64,000 nt of DNA from Paraphysomonas bandaiensis (Eukaryota > Chrysophyceae): the NCBI GenBank assembly GCA_965644295.1, contig CBFFRP010000363.1:124001-188000 (forward strand), read 5' to 3'. The notes beneath the pieces are model-generated. The model was not told the DNA's origin and made no database searches. It saw nothing but the letters and a program-made list of their open reading frames with translations. Position 1 is the first letter of the stretch, and each line of letters starts with the position of its first letter. Of the stretch, positions 11,232 through 23,199 are shown piece by piece. Position numbers and translations under genes: made by a program.

Positions 11232-14200
11232 ATGGAGTCTTATTTACGTAATGGTGATATTATCTTACTTGAATCGGAGCGGAATTGCTTCTTGTCTGTT
11301 GATCCGATATCTAAGTTGGCTATATGGGAGCTGTCTCCAGATAGGGAGAATCCTCCGGCCAACACTGAAAACTGCCTCTGGCGTATCGTTCCACGACTGT
11401 CATATGTTGATCAAGAAATGTATTATGCTACTCTAGGGTCGGCGAAGTCTCCGGCGGATGTAGCAAGTGACATTGAGCATCAGGCTATACAGGAGAAGAG
11501 GAGGAACGAACAAGACATCAAATCCATAAAAAGCGACATTCTTTATGGAAATGTAGTACAGCTGCAACATGTTTTGTCTGGGATGTTCCTATCATGCATG
11601 CGAACTCCCTCAGTGCATGATCCTGATTGTTTTCGGATATGCGTTGCCGAAGGTTCAGCCGCAGCTTACCTCAAAGTTTCTCCTATGTACAAAATTCGTA
11701 CCGGTAGGTTATCGGTATGGTTGCATATATTAATATTCACGCTCAATGCACAGACGGTGGACATGTGATCCTTGAAGATGACGTGATATTCTCCTCGCTT
11801 TCGATACTACAGCACTTCTTGTCCAGGTCTCGACGCTGCCGCCCTCTCATGTCGTCACATGGCCTCTTGTACGATGAATGTAACCTCTCGCGAGACCGGA
11901 ACTTTACGAAAATTTCTGTTCGACTTTACTCCCGTGTTGAACCTTACAGTTGTCAATATCTGACTGCTACACAGGGTGTCCGTTTGTTTCATTCGGAAAC
12001 GAATTCTTTTCTGCAGGCTTCCTGTGACCTCAGGGATGACGTTTTGACCTACGACGAAACCTGTGGAGCCTATCTGGAGACTATTGACCCGGACGTACCT
12101 TTTGCTCACCACCCAAATGCCTTGAAGGCGGCTTCATTGTGGGCTTTTGAAACTGCTGACAGACTATCTCGTGATTATATAGAATGGAGAAAACAGTATC
12201 GTATAAAACATATTCCAACCAACCGGTTTCTTACTGTCCTATCGTCTACTGCAGCAGATGGTAGGAATAGCTATACACTTTCGCTTAGAAAGGAGGAAGA
12301 GCAGATTACAAGCAGCAGCCAAATGTTCACCATTCTTCCTGTGGAGCTGTCGGACGGTTATGTAGAGAGCAGCGACGTAATGATACAGCTTGAGAACACT
12401 GCTCCCGACGGAACGAAACTCTATGTCCGCAAGCCCGATTCAAACTCAACGCGATCCATTTTGTTTCTAGGTGATTATGTTTTGTAGTGGCCGAATGTAT
12501 TTGGCTTTCTAGTTCATGCGCACTAATATTCATACAGATGAAACGAGGGATAGCTATGACTCATTCATGCTTATGGAAGTAAAGCGGGACGTTGTCAACC
12601 TTGTGCAGCGGAACCACACGTACTGGAATGTTGCCCAAATATATTGCCAACACTTTGTTACGGATCGCCCTAAGAATGCGATTGAAATCGCTCAGGAGGC
12701 TTACGCTGAGGAGAGGAAAGGACTGCATAGAGGTAAAATTGTTGATTTAACCTTACCCGAACCGTAAATTATGAATCCAACCTTTGGAAATGTGGTTTAT
12801 AGGAAGCTCAATGCGAATGCGGTCATCCAGCATCGGTACTGTGCGCTCCATGCCGAGTAAGTCCATGTCTATTGGTGACCTCTCCGTTGCGGAAGGCGAT
12901 GGTGACATGGATTCCGACGGCGATTTTGCTGTGGATTTATCCGATGAGGAGAAGGAAGAAATGCTGCTTGAGACAACGTTTATGATGTTAAAAGAAATTC
13001 TGTTCGATGTCATTGTTGGTACGTGTTACTATTTCTATACCAGAGTTGTTCCGATTGGAGCGTAGATCTGATAACATGAATGAGTAAGAATTGTTATTCG
13101 TATGTATTTCATTACTCTTTTCAGGCGATCAAGACGACAGTACGGATCCGTTTAGTCTGGAGGGCAACTGTGATGAGGTTCTGCAAAACTGTGCTCGTGA
13201 ACAGTTCATGATGGAGGCGCTGCTTACTGTTGTTGTCAGTCCAGTTGTGTCTGAACGTATATTACAGGAAGATAGCAATGGCCAAGGTATCCTGTGACTG
13301 TTCCTATATAACCTTAATGAGCTATATACAGTGGGAAGTCTTGGAACGAAGGAGCCTATTACAGTGAAAAGTGTGCACATGCTGGCATGGAACACTCTTA
13401 AACATCTTTATAAGAACAACTTCAAATCGGAGATGTATTTTGTTCATGATATCACGAAAGAATCGTTGATAGTCAAGGAAGTCATTACAGTTCTTGACTC
13501 ATACGTGAAAAGGAAGAGTGATGAAAAGAAAGCTCTTAAGAAGCAGTTACTCGGACAAGTGGACACGTCTGATGAGGAAGATAGCAGCGCTGCGATGAGT
13601 TTTGCAATGGCTCGTATCACGAACCAAATCCCTTTGCGTTTAGGGGCGGCTTACGCATTTACCACCTTGATTAGCAATAATCGAGAACTGCTCATGAGTT
13701 TTGTAAACCCGCAGCGTATGCGTTTTTTTAAGGAGTTGATTTCTGAGTGGGGTCCAGATAAACGCTTCCTCGAAGTTTTTCGTGCTATCTGCAGTTGCAA
13801 AGGGCAAGCACTGCAAGTCAATCAAGAGCAGTGTTTAGACCTTATTCTCAGCAGCAAAGATGACCCATTTGTTATCGATGTTGTGCGGACTGAGGATGTT
13901 TTCGACCCCAGTAGTAACCCACTTTTGGTGAGCAAGCTTGCGGATAGCACCAAGGACGTCGACGAAAAGAGTACTTTGAATGTCATGCAGGCTTTTGCAG
14001 GTGCAGCTTCTGAAGAGGTGACTGTAGACTTGTCGGAGGAGCTATATCTAGGAATGGACGCTGTAAAAACAGGCTTCCCGAGGCTGTATGTCAAGTGGAC
14101 ATGGTCAGATGATTGGAAAAGTGGCATGCCTGTGCTGTACTACAGCCCTAAAGCTCTGAAACTTCAAGACACGAAGTCACTCTCGGATGGGAGTATACTT

Positions 14201-17200
14201 GTGCCTATTGAGGCCTTGTCATTCCCATTGACACTGAAAGAACGAAACATGAAATCTCTTGAAAACGATGAAGAAAACACCGAGTTCAAGTTGAGTGTCG
14301 CCAACTTTTATCATCTCGATTACGAACTCCACATAAAAGAAGCATTGGCTACGTTTAGTATGCACAAAGTGATAAGCGAATACTTTAGGGAGCAGATTCG
14401 TGTGTATGCGGAGATGTGCTTAGATCGTTGCCACAGAACAACTGTCAAATTGTCCGAGATATTTTCATTCAATATGATGTTTAGCGGGATGGCCAACACT
14501 GCACTTTGCTATGGATATCGAGGGGCATTTACGTCTTTGTTGCGAACCTTAATTGTAGACCAGTTTCCCCATCTGGAGAACTGTGGCAGCTATAGACTAC
14601 CTCATAGCGTGAACATATATCACCGCATTCTTGAAAAGATTGATATAGATGACTGCGATGAGTCACTCCCCAAGTTTTCTATTCCTACTGCTCATGGGGG
14701 TGCTGAGGAGATGTATCGATATGCCACACCCAAGAAGCTCGAGCTAATATTGGTCTACTGCAATGCATACTTGTCTAATATTCATGGGGAGCAATGCTGT
14801 GCCCCCAGTTTCAAGGATAAGAACTACTGCACTCTCACTGTACTTGATATGATTGATAGCCTTCTGTCGTTCGGGTTTTATGACTCGAGAAAGGTTTGGC
14901 GTAGAATCAGTGGCCGACTATGTTTGATGTGCTTGCACAGGAAATTAAAGCTGTGGTTGGTCCTATGATGTTACTATTAGATGGAAGATTGATGACAGAA
15001 ACACCTGATGAAAAGCCAGGTTAAAGAAAGCAAATGTATGTCGATCGTGCTTTATTTTTGTATTAGGTGTGGGTTCGCTGGATTATGCGAGGAAGTCCGT
15101 CAGTATCAGAGCTGAGAAGCGATATACAATTCAAGAGAATGCGGCCGAGATTATCAGTGCCAAGTTTTCTATTTTAAGAATACTTCGCTACATCAAGAAC
15201 ATTCGTGGTCAATATAGACTCGATAAATTTTTGAAGATATTTGCCAAAGTGAATTCTGATAGGCGAAAGACATTTAATTCTGCTATTGGTCCGATTTTAG
15301 CAACATTGGCGGATGACAGTTTGAGCATTTCTACGGTATACCTATATATTTTAGTGTAGCGGCTTGTTTAACTTTATTCCTGCAGTTGGCCAATATGGAC
15401 TACACTGACACGATATTTGTTGACCTCATGATGTATGAAGATGAAGATTTATTCGAAAAAGTTCTTACATGCTTGATTGAAGAACACGAAATCACGAAAT
15501 CCCTAATTCAAAACTGCAAGCACGTTTACATGCTGTACGACGAGAAGTTAGATGAGCCGATGAACAGTTACGACGAACTAGTTGGTGATCTATGGTATTT
15601 GCGACAACTATTCGAGAAACCTAATGTTTGGGCTGGGGGCAATGTGTATGATTTTGACGCACAGAAGTTCAAGGAAGCTACTAATATTCTCGTGCGTCTT
15701 CGAAAATATTTGTACAAAGGCGATGACACTTATGCAGATCAGGACCCTACAACAAGGCTTCCTCATGGGTCAGAAGGATTACAGGAGTTTTTGTTCTCAA
15801 TGAATGTGCACAATATTTTGGTTGAATGCCTGGATTGGATAGCTGATGACAGTCATAGTGACCCCGACTACGTGCCCGTATTCTCATGGACAATGATGGA
15901 AAGCGCTCTTGCGGCGGATGAGGTCTCCCCGGAGCAAATAGTTTGCGGGTCTCTGATGCTACTTTGCGATTTAGTATGTGACAAAAGTCGTCCGTACTTT
16001 TCGAAAATATTCACAATACCATTTATTGAGAGGCTGTCTGAAAAAATGTATTTGCGCAAGTATATCTATGAAATTGTAGTGGAAATATACCGTGGCTCTG
16101 TGGTAAATGTTCTTTCAGTGCCATCAGATGTGATGGAGCTATTTGCATCTCTGCTAGACATTAGAGAGTACCGGAATGTTGCCATGAGATTTTTTGAAGA
16201 GATGTTATGTCCAGACGAGTACGATGAGACCCCTGTACCGAAAAATCAAGCTGCAGTGTGCGAGATACTTCTTGCTAGCAAAGATACATTTGTTATTGAC
16301 CAAAGTCACGTAGCTAAACCAATCAGCGTGAAACTAGGCCTATATATATCCTACATCAACTTATTGAGTGCTTGCTGTAAAGACAACAGCCACAACCGAG
16401 ACATGACTCGATTCTTGTTTCCGTGGTACACTGTTCTTGACCGAATTGAGGACGTTGTACATGCAATATGTAATGCCACATGTCCTACTGAGAATTTGTT
16501 TTTACACGTTGCATTGCTAGATGCTTATGTGGATATATTTTGTGTTATTTCATTGAACCCCTTGTCAAATAACGAAGAAGTAGTCAATAGCAAGCGGTTA
16601 CTGCACTTGATTCAGTACTTATTGGCCCTTATCCACGACGAAATGGTCCCTGGTGGAAAGTTTACACTTTTTGTGGAACCTATTATTCGCTTGGCGAGAG
16701 GTTACCTCGCGGTGACTAAAATTGTCGACAAGTTCGTGGATATTGCAGTGAAGAACATATGCTACCGCATTGTCGAATCCTGTGATGACGCTATTTGGAG
16801 TACGACTAAAGTTTTATGTATGTCTATATGCGATGAAAAGGGATTAGGTGTGAACAAAGATAATTTCAAGACAGGGTGTCTGAACCCTCCAGTGGCGCCA
16901 ACTCGCGTGTCCGCCTGTTCTCACTACAAGTCAGCTCGCAAACGTCTGGTCTGTGTATACGATATGGATCGAATAGCGGAGCACGGGTTTGAATGTGCCA
17001 AGCCTCCTCCAACTCGGAAGGTTTCAATGTTTGTTGACGGCATGGATAAACGTGACATCATGCTTCCTGCTTTACTGGACCAACCTTCTATAGAAATCAA
17101 TAAAGACGAAAAGATCCAGCAATTTCAAGATTTCATTGACCAGAGCGATATTACTGATGTGGCAGTACATGATGCTGGTAGCAGTGAAAATATTGACGAT

Positions 17201-20200
17201 GCAGGAAGACGCGGCATTTCTGGTAATTGTGTACCCACCATAACCCTAGATCACATGCTTTAAACACTAAATAGTTTTAGAACTAATGTGGTAAATGTGA
17301 TAACGTTTATTTAGGAGGGCTGCGCAGGGTCGATGGCCTTCTCACAAGTGCTGTTTCTGGTGGCATTGGGGCTGTAAGCGGTGGGCTTGCTGGAGCAATG
17401 AGTGGTGGTTAGTACCAGAATACCTTATTTTATCTTGTTTATCTCATTGTTGTCATGTTTACAGTGTCTGCCGTTGCGGGGGCTGCAGGGGGGGTACTCT
17501 CTCATGTCGAAATGGAGATGGGAGGTATGTTGGGGGCAAGAACTTCTCGCAGATGTAGCGAGGCGATGAAAGATCAGCAACTACAACGAAATTTAAAAGA
17601 TTTCACGAAGCATATGACAAACAATGAACAGATTAAAGCGGAATTGGTCAAAGAGAAATTGAGCGTGATCGAAATATTGATGAATGCTCACAAGCTGACA
17701 GACCCGAGAGATGTCGAGTATCAGCAAACTTTTGCAGATAGAGTGAACAGAGACGAGGAATCTACCATAACTGATGAACCTCACCGAAGGAAAACCAAGC
17801 GCAAGTCTTTTACAAACGCAATTGTGTCTGGTTTCGATGGCCTGGCGGGTGCATTAAATCTTTCTTCTCAATCTCGAAGAGGTTACTATTTCAGTTATGT
17901 CATCGAAGGATAACCTATGTAATGTTTTGTAGTAATTGAAGTACGACGCAATGTGATACATTGGAACGATATTGTGCGTCGAATGATTCGACATATTGAT
18001 TACAAAAACGATCGTGGTGAAGCTGATAGTGAAAGTAGTGTGTGCAACAATATTATTCACCTCCTGAATCTATTTTTGGAAGAAGGGGAGAATGACGGTG
18101 AAGTGTGATGTTTTGGTAAATGCTTGTCATGATTGTGCTGTAGAGAATGAGGCTTTTTCAACATTAGAGAATCGACAAAATAATCTCAACAGCCTGGATA
18201 TTATGGCGTTGGGATACCGATTAGTTAAATCAACTATTAAGGGGTGCGTTGGATTTCTAACTTCTCAATTATTGCCTCATCGTATGTCTATAGACCCATA
18301 TATGCAAACGCATTGAAGTTGATGACTACAATGTTTTTGGACGGTTGAACTTGTTAATCATATTGGAGATGTTCTAACAATTTGTATTAAGGTAATACCC
18401 ACAGCCAGCAAGCGGTTCTCGACTACATGCACAGTACAGATTCGAATGACAGCGATGGACAATTTTTCAAGAATATTTATGACTCCATTGACCAGGCCTC
18501 TGTTTGGTAGACAGTTTGAGCGTTAGGCATTCTTATACTGATGATACATAATACTATAGGGTGCGCAAGCGACAATTTTTCCAGTCGACCCTGTCTCTTG
18601 AATCCGGGTACTTAGTAACTAAAGTAATTGCGAATGTGTAATCATTTTTTTCTAGTGAACAACGGTTAAGCGCGTCTGACAAGGAGGAAATAAAAGAAAT
18701 ATGTGCTGTGTTGTCATTTTTGCAAGGCTTTTGTGAGGGTCACAACCTTGCTGCCCAAAACTGTCTAAGAGAGCAGGTATTTTTGCACAGGCAATGTATT
18801 TTTGTATGAGACTAATGTACTGCATGTAGCCGTTCAACCGACGCAACTATAATATTATTGCTGCTGCAAATGATCTTCTTGAAGCTTTAGTGCCTCGTCG
18901 CGATATATACGAGTCGATCGGAATTCTGCAGTTCACAGTGCTAGGTTTACTTCTTGACTTCCTCATTGAGTCCATTCAAGGTAGTTGTGTAGTCTTATTA
19001 TTGATTACAGCTTGACTCCTGCTCTTTCAGGACCATGCTCCGCTAACCAGCTGCTGTGTGCACAAAAAAAGACTCTAGAAGTGTGCAAGCAGATTTTGTC
19101 TGCCAAAGATCTACCTTACATCCCGAAGCAACTAAAACTGAGTTGTAAATTCAAGGCTATTACTCTTCTCGCTGCTCTCTTGGAGTGTCGTTACGACGAT
19201 GCAATCGAGAAAATGATGATAGTCAAGGTCGAGCTTTACATTTTAGATGCATTTGGGGTAGAGCTTCGCGAAGAATTTTCCCGCCTCACAACATTACAAG
19301 ACAAGAAGCGTCACATCGATGCTTCCAATTCATTCCCGCTGCTAAAAATGATAGGACACTATCGTGAATTGGATGAAGAGATGGCAGAGCTGGAAAATGC
19401 ATCTAATGCTGACCAGGCCATGTGTCCAGCAATCGAAGATGAGGATGAGAACGAAGACGATGATTTGGCAGATTACAAGTCTGTTGCCACTGCTGTGACT
19501 CACTATAATCCTATGGAACACGTGGATACAGAAATAGCTGATATTAAATTTGCTATTATGAATTTATTTAAGGTAAATAAGTGTTAATGGTGGAATTCGT
19601 GCTTCGATAATGAGAAATAGGTTACTAAAAAGCTGGAGATGGTGGCATCGCAACAATCTGAGTCATTGACCACATTTAAAACTTCTGAAAAATTTAAAGA
19701 CGATATTGAGGAGAGCAAAAAGACTTTTGAATCTATGATGTGCGAGGTAGATATCTTTTGGAATGGAAAGGTAAGCAGCGTGACCTGAAGTCCTGTGTGT
19801 CAGCTCTGTGGCACAGGTCGAACGTGTCATATTTCCGCTACCTCGAGAAGCAACTGATCTGTCGGAAACAACCAAGATTGAGTTCATGAATAACTGTGAC
19901 TTGACTAATCGAGAAGGTCGTTTGAAGGAGCTCATGGATATGGCTCCAGAATTTTATGATGAGATGCGAGTGTATAACTATCTCTCTCGTGGTCCGTTAT
20001 ATGGGTGGCTACTTGACAATTACTTTTACTTCAAAATGTTTACCTTGGTATTGGTGTCTCTCTTGGTTTTGAGTATTTTATTTGGACACACGAGTCAGTC
20101 TCCCAGACTAAGTGAATATCGAAATAAGGGTTCTGAAGACTTCACAATTATATTTGTGCTGTCGTCGTGCATATGCTATTTCATTTTGTTTCTGTACTGG

Positions 20201-21562
20201 TTTGTGCCACGCATCGCTATGAGTGCCTATAGACTGCGCGTGGAAGGACCCATGGAGTATGATAAAAACAGCAACCCCAAGGATCGCATGCGCAGAATTC
20301 TTGCAAATTATGATTGGGGAACACTCGTGCTGCCCTTTGTCACATTTCCGTTTTTGTTGGTAGTCTACGCTACTCACTATACTGGCTATTTAGGTAACGG
20401 AGAAATGGATTCGTCTTATCTGATTGAGAAATATGTCGTAATTACCTGCGCTATATATGGATTTTGGCTGCCGTTTGCTGTTCGCAAGGCTATATTAGTT
20501 CCAAACAATTTCATCGAGGAAATGTTTTGTATTGTTCTGGATACTCTTGTCGACTGGTCTATAATTGAACACCTCGGTTGCTTACTCCTGTTGATACTGG
20601 GTTACAAGTATGTGTATTTTTACTGTTTGGTTCTTCTTGATTGGATATCACTCTCCGAGCACATGAAAAACGTTGTACGCAGTGTAATTCGTCCGCTGAA
20701 GTCGCTGTGTAGCGTATTTGCCCTTTTCATATTTGTGATTTTGATATTCTCGATGATTGGCTTCTTTGTTTTTGACGAGTCATACAAGATAACGGAGGAA
20801 GAATTGGAAGCGACAGGAACTGGAGGTGTTGAAAATGATCCTGCTCAGTATTGTTCTTCGCCAATGTCTTGTGTTTGGACTGTCGCCTATGGGGCAGTGA
20901 GGGCGGGAGATGTTGCAGAAATTATGGACGATATTTCTCCCGATCAAGGGTCTCATTATTATGCTCGACTTCTTTTCGACATGGCTTTCTTTGTTATTCT
21001 CGGTGTTCTTCTATTTGACATGGTTACTGGAATTATCGTGGATACTTTTGTTTCACTGAGAGAAGAAACGTGTGAGAAAGAGAACGTAATCCACAATGAA
21101 GTATTTATATCAGGTACGACTCAAAGTTGTTTTGACTTTGTAACTTCACAGCTGCAAGTTTGCTATATGTTCACATGTTATCATCTTACTATAGGCATCA
21201 CCAGAGATATGTGTGCTGATAAAGGTGTCAGTTTCAAAGATCACCAAGATATTCATCAACACACTTGGAACTACATTTACTTTTATGGTCAGTAAAATCT
21301 ATCTCAAATATTGTATCTGAGGTACATTTTTTGTGCAGCCTACCTTCGCGAGGCAGATAAAACGCTTCTAGATGGCGCTGAGCAATATGCTTGGGACCGA
21401 ATGCAAAATGGAGATGCATCATGGTTCCCCCGACTGACTAGTTCTGTGTTCCAAGGACTTGCAGATGAAAAGGAGGAAGAAGATAAGCTCTCAGAACTAT
21501 CGCAGCGCCTCTCTAGCATCGAGTCTACAATGGCCGAAATAGTTGCCAAATTGAACAAGTAA
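11232..21562 (+). CDS. Inositol 1,4,5-trisphosphate receptor-like intracellular Ca2+ channel
   Basis: Twenty-two exons sum to 9063 nt, 3020 residues, all phases consistent: 11232–11703, 11754–12470, 12538–12732, 12803–13018, 13125–13286, 13332–14893, 14941–15019, 15067–15335, 15386–17222, 17315–17407, 17465–17881, 17933–18097, 18144–18281, 18392–18506, 18560–18607, 18656–18776, 18830–18980, 19031–19572, 19621–19770, 19817–21113, 21195–21287, 21339–21562. The N-terminus has the suppressor and MIR region (GDIILLESE, LYGNVVQLQHVLSGMFLSC). RIH-type helical repeats follow, then the RIH-associated signature FCEGHNLAAQNCLREQ, the pre-pore VERVIFPLP, six membrane segments (about 2556–2890), a linker ending WFPRL and a C-terminal coiled coil. 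It should form a tetrameric Ca2+-release channel of internal membranes. Human receptors are about 2700 residues; the excess includes a Gly-rich insert near 1838–1885. Ligand-loop, filter and zinc-finger residues diverge (see findings). The 110-nt intron 18282–18391 is the least certain. Confidence 0.93.
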
Positions 21563-21884
21563 ATTTTGTGACATTGCAGTAGTGAACTAAGATATGCCTT
21601 TACAACACTGATATGCAACACACAGTTGATTCGGTTGAAATAAGTATAAATTCATCTTGTGTTTATCATTGACCACCCTACCTCCTTCCTCCATAAGTTT
21701 GAACTGTATCTTTAAGGTAAATCATTTACAATTCACCGTACTTCCTATTCCAGACCTGAAGTAAGGGGTAAGGGGTGTCAATAGATAGTATGACATACAC
21801 AACGACGAAAAAAATTAAATTTTACACACGTTTACATGATATTATCAACTGCGAGCACGCGGTCGTAGTAGTAGATTTAAAATA

Positions 21885-22165
21885 TTATTATCCCCATTTG
21901 CCTCTAAAGAGTGCTTTTTGAGCCGACCTGAATTGGGTTCAACTTAACGCTCAATTCAGCACCGGGAGAATATCAAATATAGACATTCAACTGAAATATT
22001 CGGTTCGAACAGAAGCTCTCCTCTATCTTTATTAAGAGTCATTTTTGTATGAGGTTTCTTTCTCTTATATTATATAATTGTAGGACAACCACAATGACGA
22101 GTCAACTTTCAAGTGAGATCATTAAACACTCCAAGTTATATTCCGTCCTTCGTCTGATGTAGATC
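21885..22165 (+). repeat. Dispersed repeat family 2, copy a (blocks A and B)
   Basis: Block A (21885–22030) contains CAGCACCGGG, ATATAGACATTCAACT and GAACAGAAGCT. The same block is inverted at about 50003–50140. Block B (22095–22165) contains GAGTCAACTTTCAA and TATATTCCGTCCTTCGTCTG and recurs in direct orientation at about 50332–50385. No coding capacity. Confidence 0.6.
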
Positions 22166-22879
22166 ATTATTCTGATAGTGCAAGTGATCTGCCTCCTATC
22201 TTCAGAGCCTGGATTTTGCAACAATACTTCTATAATATTTCTGGAGTATTCTTACATCATATATGATGCCGAAAGTGATTTTTGGAGCATTGGCACCGAG
22301 CCACTTCATAGTCTGGGTCAGGTCGTGCTTATCAGGATTGTGATAGCGGTTGAGCCAGTTGAACTAGAAGAGGTTAAGCCCGACCCACACTTAAACGTGC
22401 TGATGATACTAGTAACGAGAAGAAGCCTGGTGCGACTGCTATTCTTCATGTTCATCATCACCCTCAACAAAGTCGGACTCGCACCTTTTCGTGGAGTTCT
22501 GGGGGATAAGTACCGGAGAGATTCTCTCTGGAAACTAACGTGAGCCGAAACATAGTCAGCAGATATCCTTCTGCCCACTCATAGCCGAATAATTGTGTAG
22601 ACATCTTTGGGCCCTGATCCGGGAATGGGCCCACTTGAAGGGTAAGTAACCGGGGTATTGGGCTGCCTGCATGATAAAACGAACAATTTAATTCAGAATA
22701 ATTATCACGATTATGAAAAGAAGTGAGTAGTACCTGTTACGATCTATATAATATATATAAGTGACATCTATTTAATAAGCGGATCAATGAAAAACAGGAT
22801 GATTGTAAGATGTAGTCTACTAGTAAAGTAGTTTTCAAATTAATATCATTTTTCCAGAACTGCTCTGCACACGTCTTTG

Positions 22880-22907
22880 TATATATATATATATATATAT
22901 ATATATT
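22880..22907. repeat. TA dinucleotide microsatellite
   Basis: About 13 uninterrupted AT units. Confidence 0.9.
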
Positions 22908-23029
22908 AGTGATCTTTTCTTCATTAATTCTGACACGTAACACAGGACTAATGAATCGATTACTAATAATATTCTCGAATCACTATTCTCCTGTGTCATA
23001 TTTGCAGTGTGTATATATTGAAAGTCTTA

Positions 23030-23190
23030 TTATTTAGCAATAGGCGTTGAAAACCTGTACCAATGTAGTGGCTAGTTGAATGCTAGTCGTACTATTTAGA
23101 CAGCTACCCATAACTACTCAGCACAAATTTTATTATCCTACTTTTTGGCTGCTTGTGCGTCGCCGCAAGCACCAAGGTGCGACCACTTCC
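23030..23190 (-). repeat. Dispersed repeat family 1, copy b
   Basis: On the minus strand this reads CTTGGTGCTTGCGGCGACGC, ACAAGCAG, a diverged centre and finally AACGCCTATTGCTAAA. Both ends match the copy at 38445–38650. Confidence 0.6.
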
Positions 23191-23199
23191 GCTCTTAGT

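Larger units (their letters stand above)
21563..23199. other. Intergenic, AT-rich, repeats only
   Basis: No gene is supported. It contains dispersed repeat family 2 (about 21885–22165), a TA dinucleotide run (22880–22907) and an inverted copy of repeat family 1 (about 23030–23190). The open frame at 22178–22543 shows no domain and is probably chance. Confidence 0.55.

Noticed and set aside
22178-22543. Plus-strand open frame of 121 codons
   Set aside because: No domain, no splice context and adjacent to repeats; probably chance.
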